Positions 21,405-31,179 of a DNA stretch of 64,000 nt are shown piece after piece. The notes under the pieces are model-generated. The model was not told the origin of the DNA. It did not search any database and worked only from the letters and a program-made list of their open reading frames with translations. Source of the DNA: Cherax quadricarinatus. Taxonomy: Eukaryota > Arthropoda > Malacostraca > Decapoda > Parastacidae. Every line of letters begins with the position of its first letter. Position 1 is the stretch's first letter. A program made the translations under genes and the position numbers. The DNA lies in NCBI RefSeq assembly GCF_038502225.1, contig NC_091301.1, forward strand, positions 22,884,508 to 22,948,507. Direction: 5' to 3'.

Positions 21405-21433
21405 TTATCTGTCTGTCTGTCTGTCTGTCTCTG

Positions 21434-21521
<88 letters not shown>
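21405..21521. repeat. (CTGT)n then (CT)n microsatellite
   Basis: A short CTGT run is followed by about 45 CT units. Confidence 0.96.
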
Positions 21522-21524
<3 letters not shown>

Positions 21525-21809
21525 TTCTCGCCCGTAAACTACCTTTATCAGCATAATTGATTTCTGACCTGTCAAGTCTTATGATATATTTACTCATATG
21601 TGTATCATTTTATATCATACTTTTGATGGCCTGCAGCATCGCCAAATTGATGAATAAAACTCATGCGTTTTACTTATCAACTTATCTGTGCTGCATGCAC
21701 ATAAGTCTCACCGACTTGCGTTTGCGGTGATTGAAACTCAGTTTCTGGCATTTGTCCCCCGCAGTCCCATGTAATGGTGGGCATATGCTGGTTTCTGACT
21801 TTCTCTGCC
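21522..21809. other. Spacer, no feature recognised
   Basis: Possibly 3' UTR of the minus-strand non-LTR remnant that follows. Confidence 0.4.
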
Positions 21810-22019
21810 TTATCTTACTAATCTTGATTGTGTATTTGCCGCCACCACCTCCTCGTTAAGATCTTTCAACTTATTGACCAAACTAAGACCGATGAAGCCT
21901 TTCCTAACATCCCTGTGGCTCGTATGCATTAGTTCCCACCTATTCACTCTCGCCCTTGTGCCTCGCATTTCAATATGTCTCTGTCTACTATAATAAAGCC
22001 TCCGAATACCTTGTTTATT
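21810..22019 (-). pseudogene. Non-LTR C-terminal remnant
   Basis: A 69-codon open frame without its own start reads leftwards from 22019 to a TAA at 21810-21812. It contains LYYSRQRHIEMRGTRARVNR then SHRDVRKGFIGLSLVNKLKD and EEVVAANT. The pattern R...F...R+V..WN.L...VV.A.T closes CR1/Jockey-like proteins, as in the copy at 20489-20659. The Trp-Asn is replaced. It stops where a short inverted repeat begins. Confidence 0.6.
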
Positions 22020-22194
22020 GTCCTCTGAACCAAGATTCCATGGTGTATTGATTAAGCCACTTTATGGCAAAACGTCTACATTAAAGATACCCAGATGTTG
22101 CATGTGTGTCTAATTTTCATCTTGTCGGTATTGCATACCATTCATATACAACTTTTCAGATACTGCAACATCATGGAATCTTGGTTCAGAGGAC
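22020..22194. mobile_element. Hammerhead-like PLE terminus bounded by 23-bp perfect inverted repeats
   Basis: The arms 22020-22042 and 22172-22194 are perfect reverse complements, starting GTCCTCTGAACCAAG. Between them, on the plus strand, lies a hammerhead-like motif. It is followed by TACATTAAAGATACCCAGAT, GTTGCATGTGTGTCTAATT and TTGTCGGTATTGCATACC, which is shared with 26459-26525. Confidence 0.78.
22048..22076 (+). ncRNA. Hammerhead-ribozyme-like motif with ACGTC cleavage context
   Basis: The plus strand reads TTGATTA-A, then GCCAC-TTTA-TGGC as stem II, then AAAACGTC. Relative to CTGATGA and GAAAC, three core bases are mutated. The stem, the self-complementary ACGT and the GTC before the expected cut are preserved. 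Confidence 0.6.
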
Positions 22195-23085
22195 ATCTCC
22201 ACAACCTTCTTCACTTTTACTAACCCATCCCTTTTCACCTGACGCCAGTATACAAGCGCCAGCCTTCTTGCCTGTGCTCCAGATTCTTCACGACTGGGCA
22301 GGAGTCGAATACTATCTTTATTAACCACGTTAACTCCTGTAATCACCCACCGGGTTGGGATGCTGCCCAAATTATTGTACCAAACAGTTCTGTGATAGAA
22401 AGTAACATACTTGAATCTTCTCTCTTGAAATATGACAGGAATGCCGTTTATACCTCAAATTTTGGGTTATACAAGCTTGATAGCTATCTAGTAGTCCATT
22501 GTACGCAACCTTAAACAACAATGCTACACAAAATCACAGGATTCCTCATTATGTCAGGTGGTCTCATGATGGACTGGTGACGCTCGACCAGTTGTCTACA
22601 CATCGAAACACCATGCTACGCCAGTTGATGTATGGTTATATAACGCGTATAGCTGTGATTGCACCATACATTGACAAGATTACCTGATTACATAGGTAAT
22701 GGGTTAAAGGATATTAGAAGTAGAAATCTGGATCATAGAAATATTACTGGAATGGTATAGAAGAATCCCAAGTAAGGCATAATAATCGATATTGAGAAGA
22801 ATAGTAGACAATATAAAGGATACGTCTCAGTACCTCTGAGAACATTCGGGAACACGACATTTAAAGGGATAAAAAGCACATTCATTTCCTTTCTTTTATT
22901 AATTAAATAGGTTACACAGAATAATAGCAATCCATATATATAATATCCCCTGAGAAACGTATTTTCTCAAGTCACAGGACCTGTTTTAAACGGTTAGAAA
23001 AAAAACCTTGGGCGAAATATTATACCTACTAATTTCATATTTCTTGACTTCTCAAAACCCTTCTACCCCAGATGGGGGGAATGGG
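22195..23085. other. Spacer, no feature recognised
   Basis: A minus-strand frame of 86 codons (22110-22370) overlaps its start but has no recognisable domain and runs through the PLE terminus. Otherwise AT-rich. Confidence 0.45.
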
Positions 23086-23232
23086 GGATGGTGGCAGTGG
23101 TGGGTATGACGCCGACCGCTGGCAACATTCTGAGAGAGCCAGGAGGAGGCGACAGGCCCACTCTGCGCTATTCTGAGAAAAAAAAACTGACCCTCACTCC
23201 TTCAGTTGCAACCTTGCAACATTGCATAGCTC

Positions 23233-23261
23233 CTGATGATGCACTGAGAAGTGCGAAAGAC
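23233..23261 (+). ncRNA. Hammerhead-ribozyme-like motif with complete core
   Basis: The plus strand reads CTGATGA-T, then GCACT-GAGA-AGTGC (perfect 5-bp stem with a GAGA loop), then GAAAGAC. The core CTGATGA and GAAA are intact. Again there is one extra base before stem II. Downstream sequence differs from the other PLE-type copies, so it may belong to a separate family. Stems I and III were not resolved. Confidence 0.6.
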
Positions 23262-23326
23262 AGCAACCGCCCAGGGAGGTACTACCGTCCTGCCAAGCGA
23301 GTGTAAAACGAAAGCCTGTAGGATTG

Positions 23327-23698
23327 CTAGTGTCCTTTTTTCTGTCTCATAAACATGCAAGATTTCAGGTATGTCTTGCTACTTCTACTTACACTTGGGT
23401 CACACTACGCATACATGTACAAGCATATATATACACACCCCTCTGGGTTTTCTTCTATTTTCTTTCTAGTTCTTGTTCTTCTTTATTTCCTCTTATCTCC
23501 ATGGGGAAGTGGAACAGAATTCTTCCTCCGCAAGCCATGCGTGTTGTAAGAGGCGACTAAAATGCCGGGAGCAAGGGGCTAGTAACCCCTTCTCCCGTAT
23601 AAATTATTAAATTTAAAAAGAGAAACTTTCGTTTTTCTTTCTGGGCCACCCTGCCTTGGTGGGATACGGCAGGTTTGTTGAAAAAAAAAAAAAAAAAA
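23327..23698 (+). mobile_element. Retroelement 3' end with poly-A tail
   Basis: It contains aagccatgcgtgttgtaaga, ggcgactaaaatgccgggag and ctgggccaccctgccttggt, and ends in a run of about 18 A. The last block is the reverse complement of the ccaccaaggcagggtggcc motif, so the 3' end is related to the non-LTR family of 57148-58262. No coding region is included. Confidence 0.75.
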
Positions 23699-23709
23699 TA
23701 TTATATATA

Positions 23710-23912
23710 CAGTGGATCCCCGCATAACGATCACCTCCGAATGCGACCAATTATGTAAGTGTATTTATGTAAGTGCGTTTGTACGTGTATGTTTGGGGGT
23801 CTGAAATGGATTAATCTACTTCACAATATTCCTTATGGGAACAAATTCGGTCAGTACTGGCACCTGAACATACTTCTGGAGTGAAAAAATATCGTTAACC
23901 GGGGGTCCACTG
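23710..23912. mobile_element. Non-autonomous TIR element (MITE), 203 bp, TA target site
   Basis: The ends CAGTGGATCCCCGCATAACG and, on the other strand, CAGTGGACCCCCGGTTAACG match at 19 of the first 22 positions. TA flanks both ends. CAGT-type ends with TA duplication are typical of Tc1/mariner-pogo relatives. There is no transposase. It lies just after the poly-A tail. Confidence 0.9.
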
Positions 23913-23919
23913 TATATGC

Positions 23920-24000
23920 ATTTATATATATATTATATATATGTATTTATATATATATATTATATATATGTATTTATATATATATATTATATATATATAT
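23920..24000. repeat. Compound (TA)n with TATATATG spacers
   Basis: AT dinucleotide runs separated by tatgtatttatata repeats of about 28 bp. Confidence 0.88.
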
Positions 24001-24250
24001 CTTCTTACGTGAGAATGAACATTAACAGTTGATCGCTCTTGTGGTGTACAGGGAGCGAGGTTTTGTTCATCGTGTATTATTTGCTCTTCCCACTGTTAGG
24101 TTTCTTCTGATTTTTTTTGTATTTTTCTCTTCCTTCAAACTTTCCTTTATAAAATGAGAACACATCATACTACTAACTGGCTTCAAATTTTCGACGCTGG
24201 TTTACTGTACGGGGGAAGGTTGATGCAACTCCTGGCGAAGTTTTTCACGT

Positions 24251-24394
24251 ACCTGATCAGCCGGGCTGTGTTTCGTACGTCGGTTTATGTGCGGCCAACA
24301 GTAAGAGCAAGGATGATCAGGCACTGATCCATCATGAGGCCTGGTCACAGACCGGGCAGCGGGGTCGTTGACCCCCGAAACCCTCTCCAGGTAT
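24251..24394 (+). mobile_element. Non-LTR 3' end fragment, 'cctggagtttacctgg' family
   Basis: Plus-strand equivalent of 45826-45990. It contains ctgatcagccgggctgtg, gaggcctggtcacagaccgg and cgttgacccccgaaac. 5'-truncated, about 145 bp. Confidence 0.88.
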
Positions 24395-24399
24395 ACAAA

Positions 24400-25095
24400 A
24401 ATAGTAAAAAATGAATATGGAATCGTTGAAATCTGTTCGAAAACTGGAGAATGGCTCTTCTGACTGGATTCAAACTTTCAGCCTTAGTGTGTTTTGAAAA
24501 AAAAAACCAAGGTTCGCTTTGTTAATGGACTCCCAACTTTATTTAATAAATAGTGATATTGATTTCCATCCAGTAACTAAAGAATGTCTCTTCTGATCGT
24601 CTTCAAAATATTTACAACAATGCACTCAACAAGCTTAACAGCTGACACCCTTGTTAACTTAAACTCTCCAGGTGTAAACTTTAAATTCTGTTGAATTGTT
24701 AAAAAAAAAATATATATGGAATTTTTGGATTCAGATCAGTTACTGGGGAATGGCTTTTATGATAGACTTCAAACTTCAACTGGTTGGCTTTATTAAAATA
24801 GATCATGGCTTTCACTTTGTGCTGTGTAAATTTTAATTTGTCAGTTTTATTTAATAAACTGGCTTCCTTGTAATAACAAGAGGCTACCTCTTATGATCAG
24901 CTTCAACACTAACTTAGTTTTGATGTATCAGTGTTTAATTTATATCAATTTTTTCGTTTTTAAACACAAATTTAAATGTTTTTTTTTTCGTATAGGACTG
25001 TATATCATTTTAAATAGAACATGACTGATATAAAAATGAGAAATATTGAAAACTCAAATTTTTATTGCATTTCCATATTTCACGAATTTATTGAG

Positions 25096-25183
<88 letters not shown>

Positions 25184-25960
25184 CTTAAATAGCATATTTT
25201 CGTAAAATTATATGCCAGAGGCGCTCGTACTGTTACGTAGTGTCCATGCCTTCCCCTCCCACTTTTAATAACTTGAGAATGCCTTTTCCGATTGGCTTCA
25301 AATTTCAACTATAGTGAATTATAACTAGGTTAAGTGTCGTAGAACAAGTGGTAAATATAGATGCCTTCTGCTCGATATTATATAGACAATACCTGAAATT
25401 AGTTACCATGTTATAACTTTATAAAGCTTCTGTTCACCTGTTTCAGAATCTCAACACCCGTGTGTCTACCTACAAGAATTTTTGTATAGTTAAGAGTGTA
25501 GGTACTATTTTTGCTTTTGTATTTTCGAAATTATATGGAAGTATTTTTGCATTAAATATCTGAAGTATGCCTCCTCATGGTGGGGGGGGGGTGACTTGAT
25601 GATGGTGAAGGGCTCTTGATCCAAGAAACTAGACTTATCCTTCATTTCTACGTTGTTTACCTGACTATGCAACTTCTCTGATATAAGAGAACGCCTCTTC
25701 AGGTTGATTTAAATCCTAGTGCTTCTTAAGACAATGTTTGGATTAGTTTTGAGCTGTGTCAATCCAAATTTGCCATTTTTTCTGGAGAAATTGTGATAGT
25801 TTACATGTGATAGCTTCTAAATGCCTCTTCTCATTGGCTTCAGATCTTCAGTACTAATATTTAAGTCATTTAAAATTTATGCTGCACTCTACGCTGTTCT
25901 TATCGCGTGCGTTGAGGCAGCGTTGCTGCGGTTATGCAATATAAGGGATACCTTTCTCGG
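24400..25960. repeat. Decayed satellite block 2, period roughly 150 bp
   Basis: Variants of gaatgcctcttctgat.ggcttcaaa-type text recur near 24455, 24580, 24745, 24880, 25275, 25685 and 25820. The end (ttatgcaatataagggatac) matches the ends of blocks 1 and 4. Non-coding. Confidence 0.6.
25098..25182. repeat. (ATT)n microsatellite
   Basis: About 28 trinucleotide units inside the decayed satellite. Confidence 0.97.
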
Positions 25961-26023
25961 ATTGCGCAGTGAGGGATATTCATCTAATTCTACACGGATA
26001 AACCGCACAGAAGAGAAACTTAC

Positions 26024-26059
26024 GACGACGTTTCGGTCCGACTTGGACCATTTACAAAG
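26024..26059 (-). ncRNA. Hammerhead-related hairpin (degenerate core)
   Basis: The minus strand reads CTTTGTAAAT, then GGTCC-AAGTC-GGACC as a perfect stem, then GAAACGTCGTC. Stem II, GAAAC and GTC fit a hammerhead, but the CTGATGA strand is not recognisable. It belongs to a separate family from copies with the AATAAAGATACC tail. Confidence 0.45.
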
Positions 26060-26411
26060 TCACTGTATTGTGTCTTTTTGTTCTTCATCTCGTTCCCTGT
26101 GTTCCTTTTTCTAGTCCTTCAATGAACACGTCTCTCTCGTTACAGTCATGTTTTCCCTACTCTCTGCTTCACCAATATTCCTCTCTTCGTAGCACTTGTC
26201 ACTTTATATAAATATCTTGTCAAAGCTGGAGAATTTTACAAGTTCATTTTTTTCCTTAAATCTCCCCCCCCCCCGCCTCTGCCGTTTTGAATAATAATAA
26301 TATGACCGGTCTGTTTCCTCCTTCTGACTTATTTTTCGATTTTTTTTTTTAAATCCGAGTTCACTTATGTTCTCTTTCTTCTCGTTTAAAAGAAAAATGA
26401 ATTTTACTTTT
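26060..26411. other. Spacer, no feature recognised
   Basis: T- and C-rich, with no supportable feature. Confidence 0.45.
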
Positions 26412-26505
26412 GAAGAATTAGTCACATGTGTAATATCTGGATATCTTTATTTGCAGACGTCTACATATAAAGATACCCAGATGTTGCCCATGTGTCTAAT
26501 TCTTC
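26412..26505. mobile_element. Spacer-free palindrome of two PLE termini fused at GAC|GTC
   Basis: Left arm 26412-26458 and right arm 26459-26505 are each 47 bp and match in reverse complement at 40 of 47 positions with no spacer. Both start GTCT.CA and continue AATAAAGATA.CCAGAT and CATGTG.CTAATTCTTC. This is the sequence that follows the hammerhead motif at 22048-22165. The right arm continues into TTGTCGGTATTGTATACC. Confidence 0.85.
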
Positions 26506-27029
<524 letters not shown>

Positions 27030-27129
27030 AGGTACTTTTCGATAGACACTTGGTCTGTGTGTAGTTTATTGTGTGTGTGTGTCTGGTCTGCGTCTCTCTG
27101 AGTGTATATGCTTTCTCAGTGTTCGATAC

Positions 27130-27335
27130 CATGACTCTACACACCACACTGCTTCAACCACACTCCCTACACCACACTCCTCCACCACCACTTCCTCCAC
27201 CACACTCCTCCACCACCACTTCTCCACCACCACTTCCTCCATCACACTCCTCCACTACACTGCCACTCCCTCCACCACTCTCCACTACACTGCCACTCCC
27301 TCCACCACTCCCTCCACTACACTGCCACTGTCTGC
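27130..27335 (+). repeat. CAC/CTC-rich imperfect minisatellite
   Basis: Repeats of ctccaccaccacttcctcc and ctccactacactgccactcc, similar in composition to the large array at 39346-44170. Confidence 0.8.
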
Positions 27336-27434
27336 CACGTCACTTCTCTTTCTCATCCTTTGTAAATCATGACACAGTAAGATGCTTCAGCAGACGATGC
27401 TAGAATTTGTAAAAGACACCCACGAGGCTAGACT

Positions 27435-27662
27435 GTAAGTCAGAGGTCGAGTAAGTCAGTGTAAGTCAGTGTAAGTCAGAGTAAGTCAGAGCAAGTCCAG
27501 TGTAAGTCAGTGTAAGTCAGAGTGTCAGAGTAAGTCAGTGTAAGTCAGTGTAAGTCAGTAAGTCAGAGCAAGTCAGTGTAAGCAGTGTAAGTCAGAGTAA
27601 GTCAGAGCAAGTCAGTGTAAGTCAGTGTAAGTCAGAGTAAGTCAGAGTAGGTCACTAAGTCA
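27435..27662 (+). repeat. 10-bp minisatellite, gtaagtcagt unit, about 23 copies
   Basis: Variants of gtaagtcagt and gtaagtcaga repeat. The unit contains GTAAGT, the intron 5' splice-site consensus, although this is probably incidental. Confidence 0.92.
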
Positions 27663-27884
27663 GTGACCACAATATTCCTCTTTTATGAAAACGATGATGG
27701 GAATATATATATAAATAAGCAAAATAATCAAAATAAGGGTGACTAGATAAGATTTAAAATCGATGACTATTCAAAAGCAGAAAGAGAGAAAAATAAAAAT
27801 ATATATCCCTATCGGAAGGAATGGAAAATAAGTAAATAATATTGTGATTCAAGGTCATATACAGGAATGAAACCGACGGTGAGG
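27663..27884. other. Spacer, no feature recognised
   Basis: AT-rich. Confidence 0.4.
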
Positions 27885-29492
27885 ACGTCTCTGGCTGTCA
27901 GGCTGAAGTATCCGGGCCGTCAGGCTGAAGTATCTGGGCTGTCAGGCTGAAGTATCCGCTGTCAGGCTGAAGTATCCGGGCTGTCAGGCTGAAGTATCTG
28001 GGCTGTCAGGCTGAAGTATCTGGGCTGTCAGGCTGAAGTATCTGGGCTGTCAGGCTGAAGTATCCGGGCTGTCAGGCTGACGTATCTGGGCTGTCAGGCT
28101 GAAGTATCTGGGCTGTCAGGCTGAAGTATCCGGGCTGTCAGGCTGAAGTATCCGGGCTGTCAGGCTGAAGTATCCGGGCTGTCAGGCTGAAGTATCTGGG
28201 CTGTCAGGCTGAAGTATCTGGGCTGTCAGGCTGACGTATCTGGGCTGTCAGGCTGACGTATTTGGGTTGTCCGGCTGAAGTATCTGGGTTGTCAGGCTGA
28301 GGTATCCGGGCTGTGAGGCTGAAGTATCTGGGCTGTCAGGCTGAAGTATCCGGGCTGTCAGGCTGAAGTATCCGGGCTGTCAGGCTGAAGTATCTGGGCT
28401 GTCAGGCTGAAGTATCTGGGCTGTCAGGCTGACGTATCTGGGCTGTCAGGCTGACGTATTTGGGTTGTCCGGCTGAAGTATCTGGGTTGTCAGGCTGAGG
28501 TATCCGGGCTGTGAGGCTGAAGTATCTGGGCTGTCAGGCTGAAGTATCTGGGCTGTCAGGCCGACGTATTTGGGTTGTCCGGCTGAAGTATCTGGGTTGT
28601 CAGGCTGAGTATCGGGGCTGTCAGGCTGAAGTATCTGGACTGTGAGGCTGAAGTATCTGGGTTGTCAGGTTGAAGTATCTGGGCTGTCAGGCTGAAGTAT
28701 CCGGGCTGTCAGGCTGAAGTATCTGGACTGTGAGGCTGGAAGTATCTGAGTTGTCAGGTTGAAGTATCTTTGCTGTCAGGCTGAAGTATCTGGGCTGTCA
28801 GGTTGAAGTATCTGGGCTGTGGCTGAAGTATCCGGGCTGGCAGGCTGAAGTATCTGGACCGTCAGGCTGAAGTATCTGGGTTGTCAGGTTGAAGTATCTG
28901 GGCTGTCAGGCTGAAGTATCCGGGCTGTCAGGCTGAAGTATCTGGGCTGTCAGGCTGAAGTATCTGCATTGTCAGGATGAAGTATCAGTGCTGTCAGGCT
29001 GAAGTATCTGGGCTGTCAGGCTGAAGTATCTGGGCTGTCAGGCTGAAGTATCCGGGCTGGCAGGCTGGAAGTATCTGGACCGTCAGGCTGAAGTATCTGG
29101 GCTGTCAGGCTGAAGTATCCGGGTTGGCAGGCTGAAGTATCTGGACTGTCAGGCTGAAGTATCTGGACTGTCAGGCTGAAGTATCCGGGCTGTCAGGCTG
29201 AAGTATCTGGGCTGTCAGGCTGAATTATCTGGATTGTCAGGCTGAAGTATCAGGGCTGTCAGGCTGAAGTGTCTGGGCTGTCAGGCTGAAGTATCTGGGT
29301 TGTCAGGCTGAAGTATCTGGGATGTCAGGCTGAAGTATCTGGGCTGTCAGGCTGAAGTGTCTGGGCTGTCAGGCTGAAGTATCTGGGCTGTCAGGCTGAA
29401 GTATCTGGGTTGTCAGGCTGAAGTATCTGGGATGTCAGGCTGAAGTATCTGGGCTGTCAGGCTGAAGTATCTGGGCTGTCAGGCTGAAGTAA
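27885..29492 (+). repeat. 22-bp minisatellite, about 70 copies, with higher-order structure
   Basis: The unit is ggctgaagtatctgggctgt plus ca. Variants (tccggg, tctggg, gacgta, tttgggttgtcc) recur in a fixed order. A variant block at 28255 reappears at 28453, 198 bp (nine units) later, and partly at 28563. Another reappears after 88 bp near the end. Confidence 0.95.
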
Positions 29493-29603
29493 CTACACTG
29501 GTTTAAGAAGGACGTGCTTAATAAATAGACCTAGGTCTGCTTCAGTCTTCCACCGTTCTATGTACATTAGTAAAACACAATATGCAATCTACGTCATATT
29601 ATT

Positions 29604-29634
29604 GAAACCTTTCGTCCACGAAGGAGTTTATCAA
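29604..29634 (-). ncRNA. Degenerate hammerhead-ribozyme-like motif
   Basis: The minus strand reads TTGATAAA, then a CTCC..GTGGAC partial hairpin, then GAAAGGTTTC, followed by AATAATATGACGTAGATTGC and GTGTTTTACTAA. The downstream pattern is that of the PLE-type copies. The core is worn. Confidence 0.5.
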
Positions 29635-29699
29635 TCGTCTCTGATGGACGAATTGTAAATAGAATATGACTGAAAAATAAAGTGAAACAGAAAAACTGT

Positions 29700-29945
29700 G
29701 TTTTATTTTTCTAAGTTAATTGAGAATAATTTCTGTTTCAGAACATTCTCGACAAACTTGATCTTTTCTTTTCGAAAACTTACCTTTATTACTTGAGAAC
29801 GCCTTATCTGATCGGCTTCAAATTTTCAATGTTGGTACTATCAGTATGTGTGGGCGCCCCATGCACAATGTTACACAGATTTTGTTGCCATGTGATAACT
29901 GAGAAAGCCCCCCGATCGTCTTCAAATTTTCAAGAGTGGTGTATC
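29700..29945. repeat. Decayed satellite block 3
   Basis: Contains two variants of the gagaacgcc..atctgatcggcttcaaa-type motif (29797 and 29898). The 41-bp minisatellite begins immediately after. Confidence 0.6.
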
Positions 29946-31179
29946 CTGCACCTGCTCTGAAGTGGGTGATTACTGGGTGTAGCAGCCATCCTCTGAAGCT
30001 TGTGAGGTTACTGGAGTGTATAGCAGCCATCCTCTGAAGCTTGTGAAGTTACTGGAGTGTATAGCAGCCATCCATTGAAGCTTGTGAGGTTACTGGAGTG
30101 TGTAGCAGCCATCCTCTGAAGCTTGTGAGGTTACTGGATTGTGTAGCAGCCATCCTCTGAAGTTTGTGAGGCTACTGGAGTGTATAGCAGCCATCCTCTG
30201 AAACTTGTGAGGTTACTGGAGTGTATAGCAGCCATCCTCTGAAACTTGTGAGGTTACTGGAGGTATAGCAGCCATTCTCTGAAGCTTGTTAGGTTACTGG
30301 AGTGTTTAGCAGCCATCTTCTGAAACTTGTAAGGTTACTGGAGTGTATAGCGCCATCCTCTGAAGCTTGTGAGGTTACTGGAGTGTGTAGCAGCCATCCT
30401 CTGAAGCTTGTGAGGTTACTGGAGTGTGTAGCAGCCATACTCTGAAGCTTGTGAGGTTACTGGAGTGTGTAGCAGCCATCCTCTCAAGCTTGTGAGGTTA
30501 CTGGAGTGTAGCAGCCATCCTCTGAAGCTTGTGAGGTTACTGGAGTGTACAGCAGCCATCCTCTGAAGCTTTTGAGGTTACTGGAGGTGTAGCAGCCATC
30601 CTCTGAAGCTTGTGAAGTTACTGGAGTGCGTAGCAGCTATCCTCTGAATCTTGTGAGGTTACTGGAGTGTATAGCAGCCATCCTCTGAAGCTTGTGAGGT
30701 TGCTGGGGTGTGTAGCAGCCATCCTCTGAAGCTTGTGAGATTACTGGAGTGTAGCAGCCATCCTCTGAAGCATGTAGGTTACTGAAGTGTGTAGCATCCA
30801 TCCTCTGAAGCTTGTGAGGTTACTGGAGTGTGTAGCATCCATCCTCTGAAGCTTGTGAGGTTACTGGAATGTGTAGCAGCCATCCTCTAGAGCTTGTGAG
30901 GTTACTGGATTGTGTAGCAGCCATCCTCTGAAGTTTGAGATGTTACTGGAGTGTGTAACAGCCATCCTCTAAAGCTTGTGAGGTTACTGGATTGTAGCAG
31001 CCATCCTCTAAAGCTTGTGAGGTTACTGGATTGTGTAGCAGCCATCCTCTGAAGTTTGTGAGGTTACTGAGTGTGTAACAGCCATCCTCTAAAGCTTAGG
31101 AGTTACTGAATGTATAGCAGCCATCCTCTAAAGCTGTGAGGTTACTGGATTGTGTAGCAGCCATCCTCTGAAGCTTGTG

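Noticed and set aside
22595..22610. catcgaaacacc near catgatggactgg as another hammerhead
   Set aside because: The two strings are about 35 bp apart with no stem II between them that closes next to GAAAC.
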